A DNA stretch of 64,000 nucleotides, taken from Polynucleobacter sp. HIN7 (GTDB taxonomy: Bacteria > Pseudomonadota > Gammaproteobacteria > Burkholderiales > Burkholderiaceae). The DNA is taken from contig NZ_AP028138.1 of NCBI RefSeq assembly GCF_030297595.1, forward strand, positions 558,001 to 622,000, read 5' to 3'. Below the pieces are notes generated by a model, which was given only the letters and a program-made list of their open reading frames with translations, had not been told where the DNA came from and ran no database searches. This document shows positions 1 to 10,980 of this stretch, one piece after another (position 1 is the stretch's first letter; each line of letters starts with the position of its first letter). The position numbers and the translations under genes were made by a program.

Positions 1-2
1 GA

Positions 3-326
3 GAGCATGCACATGCTCGGCGCCTAGAGGAAATGGGTTATCAAAGGCCCAATAAAGTGGTGGTCATGGCCCCGCATCATGGTAGCAAAACATCATCATC
101 TCAAGTGTGGCTAGATGCCATTCAACCGACCGTGGCATTTTCTCAGCATGGATATCGAAACCGGTATGGGCATCCACATCGTGTTGTGAAAGAACGATAT
201 CGGGATAATCAAATTCCGTTTCTAGAGACAACCACTACTGGTGCTCAACATTGGCATGCTATGACAAACGAGCTGATTGTTGATTTCGTGAGACAGAAGC
301 GAAAGCGATTGTGGCATCACGACTAG
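3..326 (+). CDS. comEC: ComEC/Rec2 competence protein, C-terminal end (partial)
   Basis: The reading frame is open to the left window edge, so only the last 107 or so residues are present. They carry the end of a metallo-beta-lactamase-like domain: a histidine pair in the segment APHHGSKTSS, and a later segment SQHGYRNRYGHPH that matches the end of the ComEC family periplasmic/cytoplasmic hydrolase domain. ComEC is the inner-membrane channel that moves single-stranded DNA into the cytoplasm during natural transformation. The membrane part would lie upstream of the window. The stop is followed by a minus-strand tRNA gene, so the gene ends a transcription unit. Family call is firm for this domain; whether the full gene is intact cannot be seen. 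Confidence 0.85.
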   Translation, partial: EHAHARRLEEMGYQRPNKVVVMAPHHGSKTSSSQVWLDAIQPTVAFSQHGYRNRYGHPHRVVKERYRDNQIPFLETTTTGAQHWHAMTNELIVDFVRQKRKRLWHHD

Positions 327-382
327 CCAATCACGGTGAATACCTAAAGATAGGCATTCTGAGTCGGAAAGGCTTGAGAGAT

Positions 383-459
383 TGGTTGCGGGGATAGGAT
401 TTGAACCTATGACCTTCGGGTTATGAGCCCGACGAGCTGCCAGACTGCTCCACCCCGCG
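383..459 (-). tRNA. Initiator tRNA-fMet (anticodon CAT)
   Basis: Read on the minus strand this 77-nt segment folds as a full cloverleaf. The anticodon CAT is at 423-425. Initiator hallmarks are visible: the first base C is mismatched with A72, and the anticodon stem ends in three consecutive G-C pairs (GGG / CCC). The CCA end is encoded (383-385). It closely resembles the E. coli initiator tRNA. It lies alone between comEC and kup on the opposite strand. Confidence 0.96.
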
Positions 460-471
460 CCTGAGCCTTAG

Positions 472-501
472 ATTCTACCATTTTTTACTTTCACCTGTCG
501 A
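472..501 (-). promoter_or_regulatory. Candidate sigma-70 promoter for the initiator tRNA
   Basis: On the minus strand a TCGACA (-35, plus 496-501) and TAGAAT (-10, plus 472-477) are separated by 18 bases. Each differs from consensus at one position. A start about 6 bases past the -10 would fall a few bases before the tRNA 5' end at 459. Inferred from pattern only. Confidence 0.5.
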
Positions 502-570
502 GCTTTTCCCTGTTTTAAGTGGTTTAAAGGGCGTATCATAGCCACAAGATCATTTTTACCCAATTGTTGA

Positions 571-2511
571 ATGACGATTAGTAAGCCTGAGTACTCCAAT
601 TCATCCCTATTAGAGCCAGTCGAAATCTCGAGTAGTGGTGAGCATCAGAAGAAGAGTTTGCCAATCATGATGCTTGCGGCTTTGGGAATCGTCTTTGGAG
701 ATATTGGTACAAGCCCGCTGTATGCTCTCAAAGAATGCTTTAGTCCAGATCATGGCATTGCATTCTCGAACGAAGCGCTATTTGGAGTGATCTCCATGAT
801 GATCTGGGCGCTTCTGATTGTGGTGACCTTCAAATATGTCTTTGTCGTTATGCGTGCCGATAACAAAGGCGAGGGTGGTGTCTTATCTTTAATGGCGCTT
901 GCCCTGCGCTCCATGAAAAGTGATTCAAAGCAGTATTTCATGGTGATGGTTCTTGGGATGCTGGGTGCCTGTATGTTATTGGGTGAGTCTGTGATTACCC
1001 CAGCGATTTCAGTGCTTTCTGCTGTTGAGGGTATTGCGGTAGCAACCCCCAACTTGGCAGACGCAGTAATCCCAATCTCATTACTAATTTTGGTTTGTTT
1101 ATTCATAATTCAGAAATACGGAACTGCTGCCGTGGGCCAACTCTTTGGACCTATTACTTTGGTATGGTTTTTGGTCTTGGCTGGTTTGGGCGTGATGAAT
1201 ATTGCGAAGTCGCCCGACATTATTTATGCGTTTAACCCTCTGTATGCCATCAACTTCATCTCCGATCATCCGGTTACGGCTTACATTGTTTTAGGCGCTG
1301 TAGTCTTGGTGGTAACCGGTGTTGAAGCCTTATATCTTGACATGGGGCATTTTGGAAAAAATCCTGTACGTCTTACATGGCTAACAATCGCTTTGCCTTG
1401 CTTGCTTCTTAATTATCTGGGTCAAGGTGCTCTGCTGTTATCAAATCCAACTGCTATATCAAACCCGTTTTATCTCATGGTTCCAGAGTGGGCGTTGTGG
1501 CCTATCGTTGGTTTAGCAACCGCTGCAACCGTGATTGCATCTCAGGCGGTCATCTCTGGTGCCTTTTCCATGGTGAATCAAGGGATCCTACTGGGCTTCA
1601 TTCCCCGTATGAATATCTTGCATACCTCAGTTTCAGAGCGTGGTCAGATTTATATACCTGCTGTTAACTGGGCGCTACTAATCATGGTAATCGTTACTGT
1701 GTTGGAGTTTAGGGAGTCTGTGAGTTTGGCGGCAGCATACGGACTTTCGGTTACTTCCACGATGCTGGTGACCACTATTTTGTTAAGCATTGTGATGCGT
1801 CGTGAGTGGCATATTAATCCAATCATTATTTTGTGCATGATCGTGATGTTTTTGGTGATTGATATTGGCTTCTGGACTGCTACCTTAATCAAGATCAAGG
1901 ATGGTGGTTGGTATCCCATCACATTAGCTCTAGTGATGTTTACCTGCTCACTGACTTGGTACCGGGGGCGCAAACTCTTACGTGATAAATTGATTGTTGA
2001 ATCTATTCCGCTTGAGGGATTCATTAAGAATCTGTTGGCTCATCCACCGCATCGAGTCGAAGGCACCGCTATTTTTCTGACCCCGCATATTGATTTTGTA
2101 CCGGCGGCAATGCTGCATAACTTAAAGCACAACCATGTCATGCATGAACGTGTCTTTTTCTTAAAGCTGAGTACCTGGGACGTGCCTTTTGTCCGAGATG
2201 AAGATCGCTTATCTCTGAAAGACCTTGGTGGAAATGTTTATGTTGTGCGCAGTGTGCATGGCTTTAAAGAAACCCCTGATATCAATAAAGTACTTGAATT
2301 AATTACCAAGCAGTATGGGTTGCCATTTGATTTAATGGATACTACCTTCTTCCTCGCGCGAGACGCCATCACGCCATCTAAATCTCCAGGAATGGCCGTT
2401 TGGCGCGAGCGTCTCTTTGCTTGGATGATGCAAAATGCTGCTAAGCCATCGGATTTTTATAACATTCCGGCTAATCGCTTAGTTGAGTTGGGTGCTAAGG
2501 TCGAGATTTAA
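571..2511 (+). CDS. kup: Potassium uptake permease Kup
   Basis: A 646-residue KUP/HAK/KT family potassium:proton symporter of the inner membrane. The family signature GDIGTSPLYA is at residues 43-52, followed by a series of hydrophobic segments (about 12) up to about residue 460. A soluble C-terminal domain of about 180 residues then follows, the usual architecture and length. An NKGEGG motif follows the second membrane segment. The gene starts 111 bases after the tRNA on the opposite strand, and no strong ribosome-binding site is seen before the ATG. Its stop overlaps the next gene's start (TAATG), so the two are probably co-translated. Confidence 0.95.
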   Translation: MTISKPEYSNSSLLEPVEISSSGEHQKKSLPIMMLAALGIVFGDIGTSPLYALKECFSPDHGIAFSNEALFGVISMMIWALLIVVTFKYVFVVMRADNKGEGGVLSLMALALRSMKSDSKQYFMVMVLGMLGACMLLGESVITPAISVLSAVEGIAVATPNLADAVIPISLLILVCLFIIQKYGTAAVGQLFGPITLVWFLVLAGLGVMNIAKSPDIIYAFNPLYAINFISDHPVTAYIVLGAVVLVVTGVEALYLDMGHFGKNPVRLTWLTIALPCLLLNYLGQGALLLSNPTAISNPFYLMVPEWALWPIVGLATAATVIASQAVISGAFSMVNQGILLGFIPRMNILHTSVSERGQIYIPAVNWALLIMVIVTVLEFRESVSLAAAYGLSVTSTMLVTTILLSIVMRREWHINPIIILCMIVMFLVIDIGFWTATLIKIKDGGWYPITLALVMFTCSLTWYRGRKLLRDKLIVESIPLEGFIKNLLAHPPHRVEGTAIFLTPHIDFVPAAMLHNLKHNHVMHERVFFLKLSTWDVPFVRDEDRLSLKDLGGNVYVVRSVHGFKETPDINKVLELITKQYGLPFDLMDTTFFLARDAITPSKSPGMAVWRERLFAWMMQNAAKPSDFYNIPANRLVELGAKVEI

Positions 2512-3005
2512 TGAAGTACGCCGATCGATTTTTAACTGTTGCTATTCTTTTTGGATTGACGATTGTTCCAGTCAATGCATCAACAAGTGACGAACTTGAG
2601 CTTGAAAAGTTGAATCAAATCGAGGCTCAACTAACGTTGCAGCGTGAATGGGTTGAATATCGTTGGAAGAAAACGAGTGCGGAGTGTTATGAGAAGTTTT
2701 TCGTAAACTCCTGTCTTGGCGATGCAAGAGCTAAGTATCGGAAAGAAATCGATCCGATTCGGGCACAAGAAGTATTGCTCAATGAAAACCAACGCATTAT
2801 TAAAGAGCGTATCAAGACTGAACGCGATGCTCGCAGGGCTGCTGAGCGGGCTGATCCGAAACGTGCACAAGAACGCGCTGAGAATGAAAAAGCATTTTTA
2901 CAAAAACAAAAGGATGCGGCAGCCCGTGCTGCAGACTTAGAGGAGCGTCGTAAAGATGCTCCACGACGTGCACAAGAGAATAAATCTGGTGTGAAATTAG
3001 ACTGA
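2511..3005 (+). CDS. Small exported Arg/Lys/Ala-rich protein of unknown function
   Basis: I do not recognise a characterised family. The 164-residue product begins with a signal peptide (hydrophobic stretch VAILFGLTIVPVNA, likely cut after residue 23). Next comes a segment with two cysteines eight residues apart (CYEKFFVNSC) that could form a disulfide in the periplasm. The last 90 residues are highly charged, rich in Arg, Lys, Glu and Ala, and probably a long helix or coiled coil. The start overlaps the kup stop by one base and radA begins one base after its stop, so it sits in a kup-X-radA transcription unit. The context gives no clear function. Confidence 0.75.
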   Translation: MKYADRFLTVAILFGLTIVPVNASTSDELELEKLNQIEAQLTLQREWVEYRWKKTSAECYEKFFVNSCLGDARAKYRKEIDPIRAQEVLLNENQRIIKERIKTERDARRAAERADPKRAQERAENEKAFLQKQKDAAARAADLEERRKDAPRRAQENKSGVKLD

Positions 3006-3006
3006 T

Positions 3007-4368
3007 ATGGCAAAGACCAAAACCCTCTATGTTTGCCAAGCGTGTGGAGGCAGTTCTCCTAAATGGCAGGGCCAATGTCCTGCATGCGATGCATGGAACA
3101 CGCTTGAAGAGTCTTTGGCTGAGACCGCCAACCATCGTTTTCAGGGATTGGCCAAGTCAATCCCGCGACAAAAATTAGTGAGCATTGAAGCACAGGATTC
3201 GCCTCGTTTGCCCACAGGAATTACGGAGCTCGATCGCGTGCTGGGTGGGGGATTGGTAGCCGGTGGAGTAGTTTTGCTCGGCGGTGATCCTGGAATTGGT
3301 AAATCCACCTTGCTATTGCAAGCCCTCGCTGAGCTCAGTATGCAAGGGATTGATGTTTTATATAGCTCCGGAGAGGAGTCTGCTGCTCAAATTGCCTTGC
3401 GAGCTCAACGTATTTCTTTAAATGCACCTCAGCTTGAAATCTTGGCAGAGATTCAGTTAGAAAAGTTATTGCTATCGGTTGAAGCTGCGCAGCCGCAGGT
3501 ATTGGTGGTTGATTCTATCCAAACTTTATATTCCGAGGCATTCACATCCGTACCTGGATCAGTCGCTCAGGTGCGTGAGTGCGCCGCCCAGTTAACACGT
3601 CTCGCAAAGTCAAGTGGCATCTGTGTTTTATTGGTTGGTCACGTGACCAAGGATGGTCATCTAGCTGGTCCACGCGTACTTGAACATATTGTCGATACGG
3701 TTTTGTATTTCGAGGGCGATACCCATTCGTCATTTCGCTTAGTGCGCTCGATTAAAAACCGCTTTGGGGCGGTCAATGAGCTCGGCGTCTTTGCGATGAC
3801 CGAGAAAGGTCTCAAGGGTGTCAACAATCCGTCCGCTCTTTTTCTATCGCAACATCCGCAAACGGTGCCCGGCTCCTGTGTATTGGTAACGCAGGAGGGG
3901 AGTCGGCCACTGTTGGTTGAGATTCAGGCGCTGGTTGATACGGCGCATATTCCTAATCCTAGACGCCTAGCGGTTGGCTTAGAACAGGCGCGTTTGGCCA
4001 TGCTGTTAGCGGTCTTGCACCGTCATGCTGGAATCGCTTGCTTTGATCAGGATGTGTTCCTAAATGCAGTGGGTGGTGTCAAAATTACCGAACCAGCTGC
4101 CGATCTTGCGGTTTTGCTTGCGATCACATCATCAATTCGTAATCGTGCTCTACCAAAACATTTGGTGGTATTTGGTGAGGTTGGCTTGGCTGGAGAAATT
4201 CGCCCATGTCCGCGCGGTCAGGAGAGACTCAAGGAGGCCGCTAAATTGGGATTCAAGATTGCAATAATTCCAAAGGCTAATTTGCCAAAATCCAAAATTA
4301 CCGATTTACAAATGATCGCAGTTGAGCGGATTGATGAGGCCATCGCTGCTATCAACGACCTGTATTAG
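3007..4368 (+). CDS. radA: DNA repair protein RadA
   Basis: 453 residues, the normal RadA length. Order of parts: an N-terminal zinc finger with C10, C13, C24 and C27; a RecA-like ATPase with Walker A GDPGIGKS at 93-100 and Walker B around VLVVDSIQT; the RadA-specific KNRFG motif near residue 250; and a C-terminal Lon-protease-like domain. RadA is a hexameric helicase that extends heteroduplex during homologous recombination and during natural transformation. The comEC end about 2.7 kb upstream makes a role in DNA uptake plausible, but that is inference. The gene converges on prmB with only six bases between. Confidence 0.96.
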   Translation: MAKTKTLYVCQACGGSSPKWQGQCPACDAWNTLEESLAETANHRFQGLAKSIPRQKLVSIEAQDSPRLPTGITELDRVLGGGLVAGGVVLLGGDPGIGKSTLLLQALAELSMQGIDVLYSSGEESAAQIALRAQRISLNAPQLEILAEIQLEKLLLSVEAAQPQVLVVDSIQTLYSEAFTSVPGSVAQVRECAAQLTRLAKSSGICVLLVGHVTKDGHLAGPRVLEHIVDTVLYFEGDTHSSFRLVRSIKNRFGAVNELGVFAMTEKGLKGVNNPSALFLSQHPQTVPGSCVLVTQEGSRPLLVEIQALVDTAHIPNPRRLAVGLEQARLAMLLAVLHRHAGIACFDQDVFLNAVGGVKITEPAADLAVLLAITSSIRNRALPKHLVVFGEVGLAGEIRPCPRGQERLKEAAKLGFKIAIIPKANLPKSKITDLQMIAVERIDEAIAAINDLY

Positions 4369-4374
4369 AAAATG

Positions 4375-5280
4375 CTAGCGGCGTAAATCCTCTGCCTCAA
4401 TCAAGCATACCTGCCGATCACCCGCTGATACATCCATCCAAATCGGGGAAAGATGCCCAAAAGCTTTTTGGAAATGATCATATTCATTGCCAATCTCAAG
4501 CAATAATGCGCCGCGTTCATGAAGGTATTCGCCAGCGGAGCGAATGATCTCACGGACCAGATCCATACCATCTGATCCACCAGCCAGTGCCTCACGCGGC
4601 TCAGCACGATATTCTGGAGGCAGGGCTTGCATTGACTGTTCATTTACATAGGGTGGATTACAAACAATTAAATCAAATCGTAAATCCTGTTGGGCAATTG
4701 GTTCCCATAGATCGCCATGCAGTAATTCAATGCGATCGCTTAAGTGATGGCGATCAAGATTGCGAGCGGCCAGAGCGAGAGCTGGCAAAGAGAGATCGCT
4801 AGCCACAACCTGCAAGTCGGGGTAATAAAGGGCCATGAGAACCGCCAGTGAACCATTACCGGTGCATAAATCAAGCACCTTGCCATCTGCGGGTAACCAA
4901 GACTCAAGCGCTTCATGAGCGATTAGCTCGGCGATGAATGAGCGCGGAATGATGCTTTGCGGAGTGCAGTCAAACGGCACCCCCATCAACCAAGCTTCGC
5001 CCAAAAGGTAGGCGAGAGGTTGACGTGACCCAATCCGTTTTTGAGCCACCGCGAAAGCCTTTTGGCTAAGCTCTCCAGAAATCATGGAGTCTAGATGCTC
5101 AAGAGTTTCTGAAGGCGATCGCTCTAATTGTTTGCTGACAATCCACAATGCCTCGGCCTCTGCATTACTCGCACCATGTCCGTAATGAAGATCAGCCGAT
5201 TCCAGAAGACTTTGAATGCGTTGACAACACGCATCAATTGTCATGCTGGGCAAATTGGTTGTTATGGGAATGGGGTCCAT
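4375..5280 (-). CDS. prmB: Ribosomal protein uL3 N5-glutamine methyltransferase PrmB
   Basis: An S-adenosylmethionine-dependent methyltransferase. It has an SAM-binding loop (LDLCTGNGSLAV) and the catalytic NPPY motif (CNPPYVNEQS), which holds the target glutamine amide. The RSFIAELI segment before the SAM loop and the length near 300 fit PrmB, which modifies ribosomal protein L3, better than the shorter release-factor enzyme PrmC. Start is uncertain: a TTG at 5313 overlaps the dapE stop and gives 312 residues; the ATG at 5280 used here gives 301; an ATG at 5244 gives 288. It is the last gene of dapD-dapE-prmB. Confidence 0.88.
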   Translation of the reverse strand: MDPIPITTNLPSMTIDACCQRIQSLLESADLHYGHGASNAEAEALWIVSKQLERSPSETLEHLDSMISGELSQKAFAVAQKRIGSRQPLAYLLGEAWLMGVPFDCTPQSIIPRSFIAELIAHEALESWLPADGKVLDLCTGNGSLAVLMALYYPDLQVVASDLSLPALALAARNLDRHHLSDRIELLHGDLWEPIAQQDLRFDLIVCNPPYVNEQSMQALPPEYRAEPREALAGGSDGMDLVREIIRSAGEYLHERGALLLEIGNEYDHFQKAFGHLSPIWMDVSAGDRQVCLIEAEDLRR

Positions 5281-5305
5281 GGGCAATAGCTTACCCAGCA
5301 AATCC

Positions 5306-6457
<1,152 letters not shown>

Positions 6458-7285
6458 TTAGTCACGCAAGAGTTCATTAATAGCCGTCTTCGCTCTGGTT
6501 TGAGCGTCAACCTTTTTCACAATCACTGCCGCATACAAGCTGTATTTACCATTGCTTGCTGGAATCGATCCTGGAACCACGACGGATCCTGCCGGAACAC
6601 GACCATAATGAACCTCACCAGTTTCGCGGTCATAAATCTTGGTACTCTGGCCAATATAGACGCCCATTGAGAGAACGCTGTTTTCTTCAATCACCACTCC
6701 TTCAACCACCTCGGAGCGAGCGCCAATAAAACAGTTGTCTTCGATGATGACAGGACCCGCTTGAATGGGCTCTAGGACACCACCAATACCTACGCCGCCA
6801 GAGAGGTGAACGTTTTTACCGATTTGCGCACAGGATCCAACCGTGGCCCAGGTATCGACCATCGTACCTTCGTCCACATAGGCGCCAATATTGACATAGG
6901 AGGGCATGAGCACAACATTTTTGCCAATGAATGAGCCGCGACGAGCAAAAGCGGGTGGCACTACCCGAAACCCACCTTTGGCAAAGTCTTCGGATGAGTA
7001 ATTTACAAATTTGCTGGGTACCTTGTCGTAAAACTGGGTAAAGCCACCGGCTGACATTGGCTGGTTGTCTTCAAGGCGAAACGAAAGCAATACCGCTTTT
7101 TTGACCCACTGATTGACATCCCATTGACCGACGCCTCGTTTTTCGGCAACCCGAATTGAGCCATTGTTGAGACCGTCTAAAACAGTGCTAACTGCTTGTT
7201 TAATGTCGACCGGTGCTGAGCTCGGAGATAAATTCCCACGGTTTTCCCAGGCTTGTTCAATAGTGTTTTGGAGGGCTTGCGTCAT
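6458..7285 (-). CDS. dapD: Tetrahydrodipicolinate N-succinyltransferase DapD
   Basis: 275 residues, the family length. The central half is a left-handed beta-helix of hexapeptide repeats (segments such as [17 protein letters not shown] and [14 protein letters not shown]). The enzyme transfers succinate from succinyl-CoA to tetrahydrodipicolinate, the step just before the DapC and DapE reactions. It is the first gene of dapD-dapE-prmB. A candidate promoter lies about 70 bases upstream in the gap shared with the divergent smc gene. Confidence 0.97.
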   Translation of the reverse strand: MTQALQNTIEQAWENRGNLSPSSAPVDIKQAVSTVLDGLNNGSIRVAEKRGVGQWDVNQWVKKAVLLSFRLEDNQPMSAGGFTQFYDKVPSKFVNYSSEDFAKGGFRVVPPAFARRGSFIGKNVVLMPSYVNIGAYVDEGTMVDTWATVGSCAQIGKNVHLSGGVGIGGVLEPIQAGPVIIEDNCFIGARSEVVEGVVIEENSVLSMGVYIGQSTKIYDRETGEVHYGRVPAGSVVVPGSIPASNGKYSLYAAVIVKKVDAQTRAKTAINELLRD

Positions 7286-7353
7286 AAGGTGTAGATAACT
7301 ATAGGATTGATAAGGATTTTTAGAAAAAACTGAAATATAAATACTTAATAGTC

Positions 7354-7383
7354 ATTATATTGGGGCTTGTACGGAAGGGTTAA
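7354..7383 (-). promoter_or_regulatory. Candidate sigma-70 promoter for dapD-dapE-prmB
   Basis: On the minus strand a perfect -10 TATAAT (plus 7354-7359) has a weak -35 TTAACC (plus 7378-7383) 18 bases upstream. It would give a leader of about 60 bases before dapD. Pattern evidence only. Confidence 0.45.
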
Positions 7384-7464
7384 ATGGTCCTGGGATTGTT
7401 ATCATCTTGGATTAGAACGTTTAGACCATTAATCCCCTAATTTGCCTTACTAAGAAGAACATCC

Positions 7465-10400
7465 GTGCAACTGAAATCAATCAAATTATCTGGCTTCAAA
7501 TCTTTTGTTGACCCAACCCATTTTGAGTTACCTGGCCAGTTAATTGGTGTGGTTGGTCCGAATGGTTGTGGTAAGTCGAACATTATTGATGCGGTTCGCT
7601 GGGTTCTAGGAGAGTCACGGGCGAGCGAGTTGCGCGGTGAGTCGATGCAAGACGTCATATTTAATGGCTCTGGCTTACGTAAACCATCTGGTCGGGCCAG
7701 CGTAGAACTCATTTTTGATAATGCCGATGGTCGTGCACAAGGTCAATGGTCTAGTTTTGCTGAGCTCTCAGTTAAGCGTGTCTTAACCCGCGACGGTAAC
7801 TCAAGTTACTACATCAACAATCAGGTGGTACGCCGTAAAGACGTGCAAGATATTTTTCTTGGAACCGGCCTTGGACCGCGTGCATACGCGATTATTGGCC
7901 AAGGCACTATTTCTCGTATTTTGGAGTCCAAGCCCGAGGAGTTACGCGTTTTTCTAGAGGAGGCTGCTGGCGTCTCGAAATATAAGGAGCGCCGCAAAGA
8001 AACCGCTGCCCGCTTAGAAGATACTCAGGAGAATCTCGTTCGCGTTCAGGACATTTTGCGGGAGCTAGAACAGCAGTTAGCACGTTTGGAAGCACAGGCT
8101 GAGGTGGCTAGTCGTCATAACGAACTGCTGACTCAGATGAAATCGCAGCAGCAATTACTGTGGTTTGTAAAGCAAACCGAGTCAGGTAAGGAGCAAGAGA
8201 AACACGCCAACTCCATTCGTGAAACCCAGGTCAAATTAGAAGAAGAAACTGCAAAGCTGCGTCACGCAGAGTCCGAGCTAGAAACGATGCGCACGCAGCA
8301 GTATGCACTGCAGGACGTGGTATCCAAAGCACAGGGCGATTTATACGAAACCAATGCGGAAATTAGTCAAGTTGAAGCCGAGATTAAATACGTTCATGAA
8401 TCCCGCCAACGCCTTCAAGAACAAGTAGCTGATTTGCAGGCCCAACTTGATCGCTGGACTACGCAAGAGAAGGAGGCTGCTCAAGCGCAGCGCCAGGCCG
8501 AGCAAGAGTTCCGGGCTGCGAGTGAGAACGAAATAAAATTGCAAGCAGAGTTTGGGGCTCTGCAAGCGCAAGCACCTTCCTATGATGAACGTTTGCAGTC
8601 GGTAACCCAAGCACTCGATGGCGCGCGCGCTGCATTGGCAAGCCTTGAGCAGCGACTTGTTAGTTTGCAAGAGCGGATTCATGCTGGTGAAGCCCAGTTT
8701 GAAGACGCCACCTCACGGTCGACTCGTTTACACGATGAGTTGACTACCATGCGTAAACCAGATGATCAAGCCTTGCAAATGGCTACGGATCGTCACATCA
8801 TGGCTTTACGCAAAGCAGATGAAGCAAAAGCTAAGGCGCTTCAAAACCAAGAGCACGTGCCTGTCACCGATGCCAAGCGGCAAGCTGCATTGGATCAGAT
8901 TCAAAAAGCAAATCAGGATGTGCAGCAAAGCGAGGCCAAACTCAGCGCACTGGCTGCTTTACAAGCAAGTGTTCAAGCACAAGGCAAGATTGGCCCTTGG
9001 TTAGAAAGTAAAGGCTTAAAAGAGAGTAGACGCTTATGGCAGGAGCTTAAAGTTGAAAAGGGTTGGGAGCCCGCTCTGGAGTCAGTATTACGCGAGCGCC
9101 TAGCGGCATTAACCGGTAAAAGTCTGAATGAGACTCTAAGCCTTGCTAAAGAGGCGCCACCAAGTCGCTTAGCCATTCTTTTGACCGATGATTTGGAGTC
9201 TGGGGAGATTAAGGCTCCATCGGGATTTGTGCCATTTATCTCACGTGTGCAGGCATCTGGTGTCATCGCCAATGTTTTGCAAGAGTGGTTGAGCAATATT
9301 TATATCGCTGATACCTTGGAGGATGCGTTACGGCGACGTACACAACTCACCCGTGGCGCTGCTTTGGTCACCGCACAAGGACATTTGGTGACGCGCGCTG
9401 GTGTCCAGCTGTATGCGCCTGATTCTGAGCAGGCGGGAATGTTGGCTCGTGCACAAGAGATGGCAAGCCTTGAGAAGCAACTTAAGGCGCAACAGTTAAT
9501 TCAGAGCGAGTTGCAAAGCGAGCTCGAGCAAGCTAATGCGAACTATCAGGCTGCACTTGCTGCTGCCGATCAATCCCGAGTTGCCGCAGAGCAAGCCGTT
9601 CAAGAGGCGCATGCCTTTGAAGTTGAAAAAATGCAATTAGTGCAAGCTAAAGAGCAGTACAGTACTCGGGCTGCACAAATCGATTCTGAGTTATCGGAAA
9701 TTAATCAACAGTTAAATAGTATTTCTGTGGCGAAGACTCAAACTGAAGAGCAGCTCCGGGATACGAACGCACAAAAATCAGACCTGGAATCTCAGCTCTC
9801 AACTGCTCAGAATGACCTGGAGCAAGCTAGTGCTGCTCGCGAGGAATTACGCCTTGCTTTGCGTCAAGCCGAAATGACTGCTCAAGAAGCCACATTTAAT
9901 ACTCGCTCCTTACAGCAACGCATCAATGATCTACAGCGTGATCAAAGTACTGCTAGAACCCAAATTATGGAGCTTCAGGACCGCTTTGATGCTAATCAAA
10001 ACGAGCTAAAGACCTTGAGTGATGAGGCAGCGCAAAACAAATTACAAAGCTTGTTGGGCATCCGTTCTGAGCGCGAGGCTTCGTTAGCAAAGGCTAGAAC
10101 CGAGCAAGAGGCGATGCAGCACCAGTTACGTCAGGCGGATGAAGCGCGTTTAATGCTTGAGCAAACCCTACAGCCGATGCGCGACCGAGTGGTTGATCTG
10201 CAGTTGCGAGAGCAAGCAGCTCGCTTGAGTTATGAGCAGTTCACAACTTTATTGAATGACGATGAGGCGGATTACCAAGCACTTGCTGAGCGCTATAGCC
10301 CAGATCTGCGTGCGAGCAGTCTGCAAGGAGAGGTCACTCGCCTTAATAATGAGATTCAATCATTGGGACCCGTCAACATGGCTGCTCTTGATGAGCTATC

Positions 10401-10980
10401 GAGTAGCCGTGAGCGCAAGTCATTCTTAGATGCGCAATCAGCCGATTTAAATGAGGCGATCCAGACATTGACAGATGCGATTGCAAAGATTGATGCTGAG
10501 ACACGTGATCTATTGCAAGGCACATTTGATCAGGTGAACACCCATTTTGGGCGATTGTTCCCTGAGCTCTTTGGTGGTGGTAATGCGCAGCTCGTTATGA
10601 CAGGCGAAGAGATCTTAGATGCAGGTGTCCAAGTGATGGCGCAGCCGCCCGGTAAGAAAAATAGCACAATTCATTTACTCTCCGGTGGGGAGAAGGCTCT
10701 GACAGCTATCGCCTTAGTCTTCTCCTTATTCTTACTAAATCCAGCACCCTTCTGTTTGCTCGATGAGGTGGATGCCCCCCTTGATGATGCGAATACGATG
10801 CGCTATTCTGAGATGGTCGCACGGATGTCAGATAAAACTCAGTTCGTCTTTATTTCACACAACAAGATCACCATGGAAATTGCCAGCCAATTAATTGGCG
10901 TAACGATGCAGGAACAAGGCGTATCGCGGATTGTTGCTGTTGATATTGCGTCGGCTGTTTCGATGGTGGAGGCGGCTTAA
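7465..10980 (+). CDS. smc: Chromosome partition protein SMC
   Basis: 1171 residues. An N-terminal ATPase half contains Walker A GPNGCGKS at 31-38. Two long coiled-coil arms, rich in Gln, Glu, Ala and Leu, flank a hinge at roughly 500-650. The C-terminal ATPase half has the ABC signature LSGGEKALTA near residue 1072 and Walker B LLDEVDAPLDDAN. SMC dimers entrap DNA and organise and segregate the chromosome with ScpA/ScpB. The start is GTG; no ATG nearby fits the conserved MQLKSIKLSGFKSF start. The stop overlaps the zipA start by one base (TAATG). Confidence 0.97.
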   Translation: MQLKSIKLSGFKSFVDPTHFELPGQLIGVVGPNGCGKSNIIDAVRWVLGESRASELRGESMQDVIFNGSGLRKPSGRASVELIFDNADGRAQGQWSSFAELSVKRVLTRDGNSSYYINNQVVRRKDVQDIFLGTGLGPRAYAIIGQGTISRILESKPEELRVFLEEAAGVSKYKERRKETAARLEDTQENLVRVQDILRELEQQLARLEAQAEVASRHNELLTQMKSQQQLLWFVKQTESGKEQEKHANSIRETQVKLEEETAKLRHAESELETMRTQQYALQDVVSKAQGDLYETNAEISQVEAEIKYVHESRQRLQEQVADLQAQLDRWTTQEKEAAQAQRQAEQEFRAASENEIKLQAEFGALQAQAPSYDERLQSVTQALDGARAALASLEQRLVSLQERIHAGEAQFEDATSRSTRLHDELTTMRKPDDQALQMATDRHIMALRKADEAKAKALQNQEHVPVTDAKRQAALDQIQKANQDVQQSEAKLSALAALQASVQAQGKIGPWLESKGLKESRRLWQELKVEKGWEPALESVLRERLAALTGKSLNETLSLAKEAPPSRLAILLTDDLESGEIKAPSGFVPFISRVQASGVIANVLQEWLSNIYIADTLEDALRRRTQLTRGAALVTAQGHLVTRAGVQLYAPDSEQAGMLARAQEMASLEKQLKAQQLIQSELQSELEQANANYQAALAAADQSRVAAEQAVQEAHAFEVEKMQLVQAKEQYSTRAAQIDSELSEINQQLNSISVAKTQTEEQLRDTNAQKSDLESQLSTAQNDLEQASAAREELRLALRQAEMTAQEATFNTRSLQQRINDLQRDQSTARTQIMELQDRFDANQNELKTLSDEAAQNKLQSLLGIRSEREASLAKARTEQEAMQHQLRQADEARLMLEQTLQPMRDRVVDLQLREQAARLSYEQFTTLLNDDEADYQALAERYSPDLRASSLQGEVTRLNNEIQSLGPVNMAALDELSSSRERKSFLDAQSADLNEAIQTLTDAIAKIDAETRDLLQGTFDQVNTHFGRLFPELFGGGNAQLVMTGEEILDAGVQVMAQPPGKKNSTIHLLSGGEKALTAIALVFSLFLLNPAPFCLLDEVDAPLDDANTMRYSEMVARMSDKTQFVFISHNKITMEIASQLIGVTMQEQGVSRIVAVDIASAVSMVEAA

